A stretch of DNA of 64,000 bases from Gonocerus acuteangulatus (lineage: Eukaryota; Arthropoda; Insecta; Hemiptera; Coreidae): the NCBI GenBank assembly GCA_946811695.1, contig OX328132.1, forward strand, positions 54,199,359-54,263,358, read 5' to 3'. The position numbers and the translations under genes were made by a program. This document shows, in pieces, positions 1 through 10,950 of the stretch (position 1 is the first letter of the stretch; every line of letters starts with the position of its first letter). A model generated the notes under the pieces. It was not told the origin of the DNA, did no database searches, and was given only the letters and a program-made list of their open reading frames with translations.

Positions 1-1
1 A

Positions 2-736
2 TTCCCCACTGCCTGGAGCGAATCAATTATTGTCCCAATCTTGAAACCTGGGAAGGATCCCATGAATCCAGGAAGCTACAGACCCATCTCACTTCTGTGT
101 TGTATGGGAAAGCTCCTGGAGTCTATGGTAAATTATCGGTTTCTTCATGAATTGGAGAGAAGCAATCATTTATCGAGATATCAGGCAGGATTCAGAAAAG
201 GATTTTCAACACAAGACCAGATAGCACTGCTAGAACATAACGCCCAGAAAGCATTCCTTTCACGTCAGCATATTACAGCCATTTTTTTCGACATGAAGCA
301 GGCGTATGACCGAGCATGGAGGTACGACATACTCCGACGCCTTCATGGTTGGCGGTTTAAGGGCAGATTGCCTCTGTTCCTGAAGAGCTTCCTCTCAGGA
401 AGAACCTTCAGAGTTCGTATTGGCGACGCTCTTTCCTCCATGAGGGTACAAGAAACCGGAGTTCCACAAGGATCGATACGCAATGTTACCCTGTTTCTTG
501 TCGCAATAGATGGCATAGCTGACAATATTCATCCAGAAATCGGCAGATCTCTCTATGCTGACAATCTTGCTCTTTTTGAGACTCACCCAGCTGAAATTGT
601 CGAGGCCAACAAATTCCAGGAAGCAGTGAACGTAGTATACCGTGCTGCAATAAGACGGGGATTCACGTTTTCCGTGGAGAAACTGTGGCTCTACACTTTT
701 GTAGGCTTCGGAGACCTCATAATCATCCACGGCTAA
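2..736 (+). pseudogene. LINE reverse transcriptase, N-terminal and palm part
   Basis: The frame encodes SYRPISLL (RT motif 2), FFDMKQAYDRAW (motif A with the catalytic aspartate), GVPQGS (motif B) and SLYADNLALF (motif C). Motif C reads YADN instead of the usual YADD, so the second catalytic aspartate is lost. The frame then shifts near 690-736 into the next open frame. It would have copied LINE RNA at a nicked chromosomal target. The frameshift and the YADN change make it non-functional; assignment to RT is secure, exact clade is not. Confidence 0.85.
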
Positions 737-1401
737 CCTTGGGTGATTGTGAGATCAACTTCAAAGAGTCACATAGATTTCTGGGTGTTGTAATGGACAA
801 GAAAATGAGATGGAAACACCACATCAATTATATTATCCAGCGATCTGAGTCCTCTCTGAAAATTTTAAAAACCTTGTCAAGATTGCAGTGGGGTGCTGAA
901 AGATCCGTTTTGTTAAAAATATTTGATGCTCTTATCAGGTCCAGAATCGATTATGGTTGTGCCATATACGGCTCGGCTCGCAAATCGTGGCTTAAGCAGC
1001 TTGACAGGCTGTACAATGCAGGGCTGCGGTTTGCGATCAGAGCTTTTCGTACTAGCCAGTTGGATGCTATTTATGTAGAGGCAGGCCACCTACCTCCGGC
1101 ACATATGAGGAATCAGGTGATACTGTCTTATACGTCTTCATTACGAGCGAAAACTTTCCATTTCATGCATGATGCCACAAGAGATAATATTGTATCGGAT
1201 ATATTCAGTTTTAGGCGTTCTGCAACCAGACCACTAGTAGTGAGATCAAAAGAAACCTTACAGTTTTACGGTGGAGCCTGGGAGCATCTGATGGACATTC
1301 CAGCACATGTTGTAAGTCCTTGGATGCTTCTAGACCCACTTATTGATCTCACTCTAGCACACTCGGGGAAAAAGATACTGCACCTTCGACATACAGAATG
1401 A
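685..1401 (+). pseudogene. LINE reverse transcriptase, thumb and connection region
   Basis: This frame continues the RT after a frameshift. It shows RFLGVVMDKKMRWKHHI, the typical post-motif-C segment of arthropod LINEs, then a long SRIDYGCAIYGSA block where the RT C-terminal half is expected. A stop at 1399-1401 separates it from the RNase H frame, which starts four bases earlier. No catalytic residues are expected here. Confidence 0.75.
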
Positions 1402-1805
1402 TGTTTCTGGAAAGACTACAGCAGTATGAAGAACACATTATAATATTCACAGATGGCTCTAAAACAGAAACAGGAACTGGCTGTGGAATTTTAATTGACA
1501 ATCAAACAGAATTAGCGGTCCCTTTAAATCAGTACACCAGCATCTTCCATGCGGAATTGCTAGCTATAAAAATAGCCCTGGAGAAATGTAGAAATATCAA
1601 AAAGGAAAAATTCCTATTGTGTACTTATTCTCACAGTTCTCAAGTGGCAATGAAAAATAAATTTACCAGAGATCCGCTCTTGATGGACATATTAATATTA
1701 TTGATTCATATTACGAGTAGTGGGAAAATTGTCAAATTTCTCTGGGTGCCAGGATATGCGAACATCGAAGGTAATGAAAAAGCCGATATGCTGGCGAGCG
1801 CATAG
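1398..1805 (+). pseudogene. LINE RNase H domain
   Basis: About 135 residues resemble an RNase H domain. IIIFTDGSKTETGTGCG holds the first catalytic aspartate, FHAELLAIKIALE the glutamate, and GNEKADMLA the last aspartate. The usual TDS motif in the middle reads TYSHSS, so one catalytic aspartate has become tyrosine. The domain would remove RNA from the RNA-DNA hybrid during retrotransposition. The substitution and flanking frameshifts show decay. Confidence 0.8.
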
Positions 1806-2185
1806 TACTGACCAAACTATCTCCCTAGTGCGCCGTATGGTCATGAATCAGATACCTTTATAATATCTGCCCCTCAGGGCCCTTGTGGCCTGTTACGGGA
1901 ATGAATTTTTTTTGGGGGGGGGGGAGAGAAGACAGATAATTATCCATACAAAGTCCATTAAATATCACAGAAGTCTAGGCAAGAAAGATATCTTCTTGGG
2001 TATGGCCAGGATATATTTGAGAGACATTGTGACAACGTTGTGGCCATTGTACCATGAATAAGCATACGCATACCATGAAGATCAGGTCATCACAAGTCTG
2101 CAGATGGTGTGGGGTCAAGGATGAGACACCTAAACATGTTACATTTGAGTGGGTAGCACTGGTAAGTAGAAGATTCCTACATACA

Positions 2186-2816
2186 AAAAGTAGTTGAAAC
2201 TGGGGGGAAAAATAAAATGGCTCTTATAATCCCTCTAATTTTAAGAAAGTTCATTTGAGATTAAATTGTTCATCACAAAATTGAGTTAATTTTCAATAAA
2301 AATCAAAATATGGCTGTCCATACTGTTTATTGAAAGCGATAATAAAACTTGTTTCATAGAGCATAAAGCCATATCAATAAATTTGAGTTTAGTCTCAAAC
2401 AACAATAGGACTCTCCTTGATCTGGGCCCCACCCTCCAGAAAAAGATTTGGCAGTCCTGACAAAAAGTCCTATTCAGTAAAAGTCTTTGACAAGTACATA
2501 ACTTCAGTATTTTACTTGATCAGTTCTCGCTTTGGAAAACTACAGGTTATCTTGTTTCGTGTTACATCAATCTCGATTATACAATTCTGTTTGAAAAAAA
2601 TATATAGAAATATATGTGGTCTCCCCTGGAGTAAATTATCAATTTAAGATTAAATATATCTGTACTACATTTCCTGAGTTAGTAAAAATTTCAAAAAGGC
2701 ATTTTAGCAAGGGAATAGAAATTGAAAATTACTAAATAAGCCAACGATAAATGCTTCAACAACAATCGTCTAGGAGCAATTAGAAAGTTTACTTCAAATA
2801 AAATATAAAAACTCAC
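2186..2816. other. Nckap1 intron sequence, nothing else recognised
   Basis: AT-rich sequence between the LINE relic and the last visible Nckap1 exon. The short open frame at 2417-2647 has no recognisable motif. The next Nckap1 exon, expected to encode the conserved block after MEELR, was not found here. Confidence 0.4.
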
Positions 2817-2979
2817 TTCTCAATTCTTCCATATGAAATAACAATTCAGGTAGTTGTCTATCTACAAGGTCTTCAGCATTTTTCCCTTTGCCTTTTTGTT
2901 GAGGTGGGTTATCATTATGTCTTAATAGCCAATAAACTTCATCTTTAGCAAAACAAAGCCCAATAAATATTAATAAAGC
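2817..2979 (-). CDS. Nckap1: Nckap1 coding exon 9 (residues 364-418), last exon inside the window
   Basis: Acceptor TTTTAG, donor GTGAGT. It encodes [38 protein letters not shown] and [11 protein letters not shown]. The lysine-glycine-rich insert between DNPP and EDL is also found in insect Hem. One base of a split codon remains. Confidence 0.92.
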
Positions 2980-5322
2980 CTAAAATTTAAAAAAAAAAAA
3001 ATGAACACTGCTGGTTAATAAGTTAGAAACTTAGTTAGAAACAAAATGATATATATATAAGTTACAAACCTTTGGACCAAGTAGGCCAGGCTGATCTGTC
3101 AGGATAAGAGCAAGTTCTTTCAGAGCAGTACGTAAAAACTTCCTTCTTTCCCTATGCTTGTAAGTCCTACAGAAAAAAAAATACGTATAAGCATAAATTA
3201 TTAACATAATAACAATAACAAGCAGAGAGAACATACTACACAGAAAACATTCAAATTACATATCCATTCACATATATATATATAATATATCAGCAAAGAT
3301 GTTGACCTTCAATTTTGCCCATAACTATTGGATGGAATTAAAATATGTTTTTAGTAAATACATTTAATATAGTAATCTGCATAGAATGTGAAAGAGTTTT
3401 TGAATTAGTCAACAAAGTTATTTTAATCACTTACGCTTTCTGGATAGCATGATTAAAACAGTCCTTTACTTCAGAAATCCTTTTACTATACCCCTTAATA
3501 GTATCAAATAAACTTTGAATATATGAATGTATATAGATAACTTCATCCCTAAAAAGGGCAATAACCCAACTGGATTCTAAAGCACTCAGCCACATTTTAT
3601 GTCCATGATCTTGTTGTGCTAATCCATGTTGATGGCAAAGGAGAAATCCAACTGAAGAAAAAAATCACAAACTTCATTAACTAAAATATTTGTTGAAGAA
3701 GTAAAAATACAGTAGAATGGCTCAATAAAAATCAAAATGGAAAACTATCCAATATTTGTATTTCCATTGTTCATCAAGTACAATGATAATAAACCTCAAG
3801 ATTTCCAAGTACAGTAGAATCTCCCTAATTTGGAATTGTATTATCCGTCACTCTCTATAATCTGGCGGTCCCTGAGAGGAATGAGTGACGGAGCTCGGAA
3901 CTCGCCGTAGCTAAACCGGCTCGAGGGTTCCTAGAAAACCTTCCCTTTCTAGCTAGACAAATATTAGTTTCTTTGTATTTCATTGAATGGTAGTCAAATA
4001 AAGCCTATATGTTTTGTTTTAGAGGGATATTGTGTTTCCATTAAGAAAATAAATGTTTCTGACATCCAGACACCTGCAGCTGGAACGCCTGATTTTCCAT
4101 GTAACTAGTTTTTGGTATTGTAATAATATATGCATGTGTACATATGTGATTTAGTTATTATGTAATTAAATATTTTTTATTTAGCTTTATTGTCTACATA
4201 TTTTTATTCCTTGAACCGTTATGCATATGCACTTGTAAATAACACACCAGCAAAGATTTACATATTTTGAATTTATTTTATAATTCAGTACCTAAATTTT
4301 ACTTAAATATGCAACATTAAAAATGGTACTTATTATTATATCCTCAAATAATAAGGTTTTTCAAATGCATAAGTGGCCGCTTTTAACCGAATTCTCTAAT
4401 CTGGCGTTTTCTCTGATCCGACTGTAGCCCGCCCGACGACACTAGATTTGGGAGAGTCTATAGTATAAATAAAAGCATGCAACAGGCAATTTGAACATAA
4501 AATAATATTCTTTAGGAGACAACTAGTTTGATGATGTTGAATTCTTTAACTGCCCTGACTGGTCACTTTAGGTGTCACTACTCAAGTGGGATGACAATAA
4601 ATATAAATAACTCAGATATAATATAGTACTATGGATAACAAATAACCTATACAAGCTAAAAGATTATTTTTACTTACATATAATCCACTTATCCATAGTT
4701 TCAAGAGACAAATATTCGCAAGACATATTATCAGTTTGAAGAGGCTTCAACAATTGTGCTGGGTTTCCAACCAAACTCAATTTTTGATCAGACCTACACG
4801 GAAACATAAAAAGAGAATAGCACAAATCATAATAATTTTTTGTAATTTAAAAAAAAATTAAAGTATTTCTTAATTACATATTTTTATTCATGCTTCTAGA
4901 TATATTTTTTATTATTGACATAATAGCCATTAGCAATGTAAATAAGATATTCTTCACTAAATCATCATTATTTAAGAAATAATCTAAGCTACAGGTTAAA
5001 ATATATTAAATGAAACATAATAAATTAATAAAGACAATTGGATTTCTCACCGCCACTTATCAGCAGACAAATTTCTGCTTGTATAAACAGATCTTAAAGA
5101 GAGTAATGCACTATGAAGAAGTTTTGTATGAGGGACAAATTCTTCAGATAATTTTTTCAAAGGTGGATCATACTCCATTATCATTTGACCCAAACGAGGA
5201 AAACTGGGATCACTGAAAAATAATAAAAAATTAAAAAATTGACTTTAGATTATAATATACAAATTAATTATTTGGTTTAATTTTGCTGGTCAGTAGGAGA
5301 GCTGCAAGTACATTCATAGTCC

Positions 5323-5380
<58 letters not shown>

Positions 5381-5617
5381 CTGTTCGCGCTTTATCTACT
5401 CGAGATCATACAAATTGCCCCTCATCGGCTATTAAAGAAAAAGAACCAATTTATTTTACCTAGAGAATAAAAAAGTGTATTTATACAAACACTCACATAC
5501 ACATATACAAAGGGAATATTTTACTAACAGCTCTTCTACTGACCAGATTAAACCAAAGGCTATAAGAAGAAAAACTTGTGTATAGAAGAACTTATTATAG
5601 TATAATATATTTGAGTG

Positions 5618-5673
<56 letters not shown>

Positions 5674-8600
5674 TCAAACTTGTCGGTGTCATAGTAGGGT
5701 AGGTAGTGGCTGGTTTCAATTATATGGCTCAAACGTTGTCTGGCATGTTCAGATGTTACTCCTGACTGCAGCTGATATATTAACGTTTTAATGATTTTTT
5801 AAACATTTCTTTGAATTACCTCAGATATTAAGCAGCAATCAATTCCACTATAAATTAGAAAAAAAAAAACATATACATGGGTTAAATAAAACATGTAATA
5901 CTTTTGAACCAACAATTAAATTTAGTTGTTCTTCCTATAAATTCATGTGACTTCATATGTACAATTGTTTTCATTCTTACATCTCCCTTTGAGATCCTAA
6001 CCAGAATATGTTCCTAACCAGAATATGTTTTAAAAAGAGGAGAATCTAAACAATTTTTTTTTTTTCCATGTGAATAATATTAGAAAGCTTGATGGAGCAT
6101 CAAATGTCTTAAACTGCACTTATCTTCAATTATAATAAATTCAAAGCACATATCTTCAATATTTTACCATATCCCTAGCCCAGTGTTTAATCCTACTCTA
6201 CATTTACAGACTATGCTGACAGACAATTATTACCAGGTATTTAATTATTTGTATGTATCTATGTCCAGGTAGGGCAATTGAACTCATCTTCAGATGAGTA
6301 TTCTAATGCCATGACAGCAGTGAATAGACCTTGGCTCTACATAAGTTCATTTGGGACTGCTATTTAATGCCAAGATCATCAAATTACCTATTCTCTTTAT
6401 GTTCCTTGGCTGAGTTCTCAGCAACCCATTGCAGGAGTAATTAAATGCCCACCCTCAATAAGTTGAATTTGAATTGGTTGTATTGAGTTTGGTTTTACAC
6501 ATTTTCTTAAAACTAAAAATAATTTTATCATATAAAAAGACAACGGGCAACCAACATCAAAGTAGAGAACAAATAGTTCTGTAACCATTATTACTAAGAA
6601 AATAAATTAAAATGACACAGAGAATATATATATTATTATATAAACACCATACCTTTGATTATGCATCATCTCATAAGCAGCATTAAATAAGCCTAGGACA
6701 GCTTTGCGGTCTTCAACTCTTGATAATAATATCATTAAAGAAACATATGTTACACATAAATCAAGGTAGCTTTTAGTCAATTCAAAGTTCACAGTCTAAA
6801 AAATAAATAAAAATTTAAGCACAATGTTAAAACTAATACAGGGTCCCCCAAAGAAACGGGATGATTAAATAATGTGATTGTTTGTTGGAAAATTTTTTTA
6901 AAAATATTTTCTAGTATCAGTTACTGTTGCTTGTTACCTACACAACCTAATCGAACATATGTTATTATAATTATATACATTTATCATTCCATGCATTTAC
7001 ATTTATTATTTCCTGTGGAGGCTCGCAACAGAGTGGAGGATCTCTTCAAAAAAATCATTTCAGACATCAAAGAATACTGATCTCCAGAAAGTTAACCTAT
7101 CTTAGGAATTTATTTCTTGTAAATAATTGATCAAATGGATCTTTCAATACATTTTATAACATATCAAATCAATTTTTTTTTTCATTTGTCACCTAGTGAT
7201 CATAAATAGATAAAATCATGGGCGGGCTGCCCTTACAAAATGATTGAAAAAACAAGAATAGCCATTAAGGCGACGATACAAAAAAATATTCATTTCTGAA
7301 CAATAAGCCTACCAAATGTATTCCATTGCAGTTAAGGCATTCCTGGAGCCTGGTCTGGAAGTCTAGCATCACCTCTCAAAGCATGTTGACAGGTATTGCA
7401 CCAATTTCGTCCAAAATTAGTTTCTCTAGGGCTTGAATGGTCGTAGGTGGATCTCCTTGAAACACTTTTTTTCTTAGTTATCCCCATAAAAAGAAGTTGC
7501 AAGCAGTTAGGCGTAGTCTTCAGAAAATAATCATTTTAGTATTGTGCACTAAATGGCTATTCTTGTTCTTTCAATCACTTTGTAAGAAAGTATAAAAAAA
7601 AAGTGTTTAAAAAACAATTACTTTATTTAATCGTCCCGTTTCATTGGTGGACCCTGTAAAAGTAAATAGGTAAAAATAATTTTCAATATTAAAAATCACG
7701 GACTTACAATGTCCAAATTAAGTTGGCAAGCATCCATGGTAGTAAGAAGTTCACAAACATGGTCTTTAAAATCTAAGAGATCAACGAAAGTATAATAATA
7801 TAAAGACAATGACTTAATGATTTCACTACGAATCTGAACAATTGGCTGAAGCTGAAAATAAACAAAAAACATATTACACATAAATATTAATAATTAATGT
7901 TCTGCAACCTTACTAAAATTAGCTGACAAAGCTAAGTAGTAATAATAAATAAACACTAAACATATTTATTTATTATAAAACATGCATTATTAAATTACTT
8001 ATAACATTCATATATATTTTAATAAATCATACACTACTGATAGGTTAACCAAGAAAACTGATTTCTCTGAGTGCAAAAAAAAGTCTGACTTGCAGGAACT
8101 GCGTCATCTTAGCACGGTTCCGTTCTTATCTCTAGTGTCATTTGGAAAGATTGAAATAGAAACCGTTATTATTTTGGTTCCACCTTTCGTGAAATGCTTT
8201 TAGGGCCAACATACCTTTACCTGGTAGGGTCGGGCAGCCCCCACCATCCATCATAATCCAAAAGAAATACTAATAATTTTTATTTCTTTTTTTTTTTACG
8301 GCGCATCAACTATTTGGCTTTTAGCGCCGGGCTATCTACAGGTTGCCACCCTTTTCTAATGCCAACAGCACATGGTCGGTCACCCATTCAGGTACTGACC
8401 ACGCCCGACGTTGCTTAACTTCGGTGATCTACGGGAACCGGTGTATTCAACGTGGCTATGGCCGTTGGCCAAATACTAATAATAAATAATTTTAAGCACT
8501 TATTTCTTCGATTGACATCCCCCAATCAAAAATTGCTTCAGAACCTTTTTTGGAAAAAATGTAGTAAGCTTTCAAATGATTACCTTCCACTTACCATAAT

Positions 8601-9111
8601 TTCCCGAAGGTTTTCGAGAAATTAAGGAAAATATGAGAACTTCCCAAAACTTTTCATGTCTATAAATAAAATATTTTATTCTAATCTTTCCTTAACTGCA
8701 AACGTAACCAAAATTTAAACATCTTTGTTTATATGTATTTCAAACACACAGAAAATATTTTAACTGAATCCCATGATTCTAAGTACCCAAACAAAAACCT
8801 TGAGTCTTAGTACACAAAAAAAAACATGATTCAACAACTATTTTTCCACTTTTCTCCAAAACGGTTAAAGTTCTCCCCTTAAAAATGGTTTCATTCATTT
8901 TCCTAGGCCAAGAAGCCTATAAAACAAGTACTTGCAAGCATATGATGTAAGCGTGACAATTTTTTTCGTGCAAATTTTGCTCCAAAAAAACATGTTCCAG
9001 TGGAAGGATTTTACTGGTTAACAAACATGACCTTTCAAATTAAACAAAAGATGTTTGTACCAAATTTCAATAAAATCGGTCCATTTTTAGAGCAGTTAGA
9101 GCGCAAACAGA

Positions 9112-9175
<64 letters not shown>

Positions 9176-10950
9176 GATGGTAAATTTAAATCAGACTTCT
9201 TTATTACGGGCTTTTACATCCCCCCGCATGTTAACAAATATAGTTGTTTATGCTAGCTTCCTTAACCTGAATAACAGCAAAATTTAGTGCTTAGTAAATT
9301 TTTCCTAGTTGAGAGCGACTATATTTTTTTAAATTAATGATTCTTGTTTAGTGCATCAAAATACCTCATAGAACAACCAGAAAAAAAAATTGGTGATGAG
9401 GCCCCTAAACTTCACAATTATCAAAAGAAGTTTTAGGACAATTAATTAAAATTTGGTACTTACGTACTAGTTGCACCGATCTCAAGAAGTGGATCTTGTT
9501 CAGAATGATGCGTATTGGTTCATTCCTATAGGCAATTTCACTGGCTGTTCTTTCTTCCGTTCTAGTCATAGTTTTGTGTTCACCTACTGTTAGATTTGTG
9601 TTTTTTGCAAGTTATATTTATTGTTTCTTGTTTTACTTCTTAGTGCTGTATGGATCTTTGTGCTGTTCTTTCGGCTAGGAAAATGAGTATTTGGGATTTA
9701 CCAACGACTGAAAAAGTACTATTTTGAAGCAATGTTAAATTGCATATCGGCCCATTTTCCATCAACAACAGTGATCTATATTACTGGGAGTTGGATTAAC
9801 TAGAGCTTCGATATAACCCTGAGCGAGCAGAAACACACAGCAATTAACATAGCTGCTAATGTTATGTAACCTAGGAAACCGGTAGCACTTATGTTAATGG
9901 AATAATTTCTATGCATTTCCACTCGCTATGCTCGCTCAAGGTTGTATCAAAACTCTAGTCAATTCAACTCGTTGATAATATTAATAAAAGGTCTTTCAGT
10001 CGCCATATAGCCACGATTCGCCATATTGTCATGATTCAGATCCCTGAACGAGACCCACTTCTCGGTGCAACTAGTACGTAAATACCTAAAATTTAATTGT
10101 ATTAAATTATGAAATAATTTATTGCACCACATATTAGAATTTCTTATATAAATTAGTAATAATAAGATATTTAATTGTCTACATGATATTAGAATTGCAA
10201 TGAATATCTAAACTATATAATTAATAAAATAGTAATAAAGACTCTGTGAAAGTCATAACGTCACAAGCAATAACAATATTATTTTTCATAAAAAATATGA
10301 GATTTTTATCTTAAATGAATAAAAAATAAAAAGGTTACATACACTTACACTCTTTATGTCGATATTAGGAAACCTTCTAACAATATACTTTATAGATGAT
10401 TCCAGTAATTTGTCAGACAGAAAACCTGGCTTAGATTTTGCATCGCCACATGCCTGTAGAAATAAAAATATTTTAGATGCCATGATAATTGCCAAGGCAA
10501 AAGCCATAATAAATCTAAGTTCAGTTCATTAATTTGTATCAAAGCTATGTATGACTAATGAAATATTACATAAGAATTACTGTATACAACCTAAAAAAAA
10601 ATTGTTTATCATGGAGCAAGAAGAGAACATTTAGTTTGATTAAACTATAAAAATAATTAAACACCAGATACTTAGAAGAATTATAGTCTTCTAATTAAAA
10701 CTAAGGAAGAAGTATTTTACCCACAAATTTTGCTAAAATATCGTAAAACACACAAGTGAATATCTTCAACATATTCAACCTTAAGTTTAACCACTAAAAA
10801 GGAAAAACAACCACACATATATAATTTTCTCTTGAATAACCATACCTTTTTAATGTTGTAGATTCTAGTGAGCATCCCAATTCCCCTATCATTTATAAGA
10901 ATTAGCTTTTCTGCTAATTTCTTTTGACAAGGATTGATAGGCCTGGACAT
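2817..10950 (-). CDS. Nckap1: Nckap1 / Hem / Kette homologue (WAVE complex subunit), 5' nine coding exons, partial
   Basis: Nine exons on the minus strand (10846-10950, 10349-10453, 7708-7851, 6653-6795, 5051-5212, 4678-4793, 3435-3651, 3070-3166, 2817-2979) join in phase into 1252 nt, about 417 codons of a family of about 1,120 residues. Recognised blocks are the N-terminal [62 protein letters not shown] and [16 protein letters not shown]. All introns have GT and AG borders. In the family this protein pairs with Sra1/CYFIP in the WAVE regulatory complex and controls Arp2/3-driven actin branching at the cell cortex. The start is the ATG at 10948-10950, preceded by A-rich sequence. The remaining two thirds lie left of the window. 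No stop or frameshift is seen in the joined exons. Confidence 0.95.
3070..3166 (-). CDS. Nckap1: Nckap1 coding exon 8 (residues 331-363)
   Basis: Acceptor CTGTAG, donor GTTTGT. It encodes [18 protein letters not shown] and [12 protein letters not shown]. Phase 0 at its 3' end. Confidence 0.93.
3435..3651 (-). CDS. Nckap1: Nckap1 coding exon 7 (residues 259-331)
   Basis: Acceptor CTTCAG, donor GTAAGT. It encodes [37 protein letters not shown] and [12 protein letters not shown]. It ends with two bases of a split alanine codon. Confidence 0.93.
3812..4463. mobile_element. Pogo/Tigger-like non-autonomous DNA transposon (652 bp) with TA duplication
   Basis: Imperfect terminal inverted repeats (CAGTAGAATCTCCCTAATTT on the left, complement of AAATTTGGGAGAGTCTATAG type on the right) flanked by TA. 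Copies of the terminal motif (ATAATCTGGC, CTAATCTGGC) recur inside both ends. No transposase frame was seen. It sits in the Nckap1 intron between exons 6 and 7. Confidence 0.6.
4678..4793 (-). CDS. Nckap1: Nckap1 coding exon 6 (residues 220-259)
   Basis: Acceptor GTGTAG, donor GTAAGT. It encodes [15 protein letters not shown] and [16 protein letters not shown]. One base of the next phenylalanine codon is left over. Confidence 0.93.
5051..5212 (-). CDS. Nckap1: Nckap1 coding exon 5 (residues 166-220)
   Basis: Acceptor TTTTTCAG, donor GTGAGA. It encodes [37 protein letters not shown] and NLSADKWR. It ends with two bases of the next arginine codon. Confidence 0.93.
5325..5376. repeat. (TA)n microsatellite
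   Basis: Uninterrupted TA dinucleotides in a Nckap1 intron, followed by TTTGTCTGTTCGCGC, which resembles in reverse the flank of the Helentron-like family described at 21489. Confidence 0.9.
5619..5671. repeat. (TA)n microsatellite
   Basis: Uninterrupted TA dinucleotides in the Nckap1 intron between exons 4 and 5. Confidence 0.9.
6653..6795 (-). CDS. Nckap1: Nckap1 coding exon 4 (residues 119-166)
   Basis: Acceptor TTTTTTAG, donor GTATGG. It encodes [31 protein letters not shown] and [10 protein letters not shown]. It ends with two bases of a split codon that the next exon completes. Confidence 0.93.
6839..7656 (-). mobile_element. Tc1/mariner-superfamily transposon remnant (818 bp) with TA duplication
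   Basis: Inverted ends CAGGGTCC-CCAAAGAAACGG and CAGGGTCC-ACCAATGAAACGG run for about 50 bp each and are flanked by TA on both sides. On the minus strand, roughly 7490-7300 reads as a C-terminal transposase piece ([37 protein letters not shown]), a layout typical of DDE transposases of this superfamily. The catalytic part is gone. It lies in the Nckap1 intron between exons 3 and 4. Confidence 0.75.
7708..7851 (-). CDS. Nckap1: Nckap1 coding exon 3 (residues 71-118)
   Basis: Acceptor TTTTCAG, donor GTAAGTCC. It encodes [18 protein letters not shown] and [15 protein letters not shown], one of the best conserved blocks of the family. Phase 0 at both ends. Confidence 0.95.
8278..8470 (-). mobile_element. 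5S-rRNA-derived SINE (SINE3 type) with 13-bp target duplication
   Basis: On the minus strand the head reads as a near-complete 5S rRNA (CACGTTGAATACACCGGTTC, AGTTAAGCAACGTCGGGC, GAATGGGTGACCGACC, GTTGGCA), which carries the internal Pol III promoter. A short body follows, then the tail GTTGATGCGCCGTAAAA and a poly-A. The 13-bp duplication AAATACTAATAAT occurs at 8265-8277 and 8471-8483. The tail matches that of the tRNA-derived SINEs in this window. Confidence 0.9.
9117..9172. repeat. (TA)n microsatellite inside a Helentron-like element
   Basis: Follows the sequence GCGCAAACAGACAAAA, the same left flank that precedes (TA)n in the other family copies. Confidence 0.85.
9173..9430. repeat. Single arm of a foldback family (GGGGCCTCC terminus)
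   Basis: The stretch ending GAGGCCCCTAAACTTCACAA matches one arm of the foldback element at 55150-56312, including the internal CTAGTTGAGAGCGAC and GTGCATCAAAATACCTC blocks. It abuts the (TA)n tract of the preceding element. Confidence 0.65.
9441..10099. mobile_element. Foldback element (about 660 bp) with about 70-bp arms
   Basis: The left end GGTACTTACGTACTAGTTGC, then ACCGATCTCAAGAAGTGG, is repeated in reverse complement near 10045-10095. Inside, 9787-9975 holds a second inverted pair (GAGTTGGATTAACTAGAGC and the complement of GACTAGAGTTTTGATAC), a module that recurs at 55870-55960, 58690-58760 and 59350-59380. No coding capacity seen. In Nckap1 intron 2 (exons 2 to 3). Confidence 0.7.
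10349..10453 (-). CDS. Nckap1: Nckap1 coding exon 2 (residues 36-70)
   Basis: Acceptor CTACAG, donor GTAAGTG. It encodes [15 protein letters not shown] through [10 protein letters not shown], which keeps the FPNID sequence found in insect Hem. Phase 0 at both ends. Confidence 0.93.
10846..10950 (-). CDS. Nckap1: Nckap1 coding exon 1 (residues 1-35)
   Basis: Starts with ATG in an A-rich context (AAAAATG). It encodes [11 protein letters not shown] followed by [18 protein letters not shown] and YNIKK, the family's N-terminal signature. The donor GTATGG follows in phase 0. Confidence 0.95.

Larger units (their letters stand above)
1..2185 (+). mobile_element. Decayed non-LTR retrotransposon (LINE) with RNase H, 5' end outside window
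   Basis: Three overlapping reading frames carry a reverse transcriptase, its C-terminal part, and an RNase H domain, followed by a cysteine-histidine knuckle (CRWCG at about 2100, then a H and C near 2140). This order (RT, RNase H, CCHC-like end) fits I-superfamily LINEs. The frames are broken, so the copy is dead. It lies left of the last visible Nckap1 exon and on the opposite strand, most likely inside a Nckap1 intron. Confidence 0.85.
8069..9172 (+). mobile_element. Helentron-like (HINE-type) element, 3'-truncated at its (TA)n tract
   Basis: Starts with the A-run plus GTCTGACTTGCAGGAACTGC and the subterminal AGCACGGTTCC seen in the other copies (21489, 24485, 61714 and, inverted, 56474). 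It runs to the family's internal (TA)n tract at 9117-9172, where it stops. A 5S-derived SINE is nested inside at 8278-8470. Located in the large Nckap1 intron 2. Confidence 0.6.

Noticed and set aside
8355..8470. Possible 5S rRNA gene
   Set aside because: The 5S-like part continues into a SINE body and tail and is bounded by a 13-bp target duplication, so it is a retroposed SINE.
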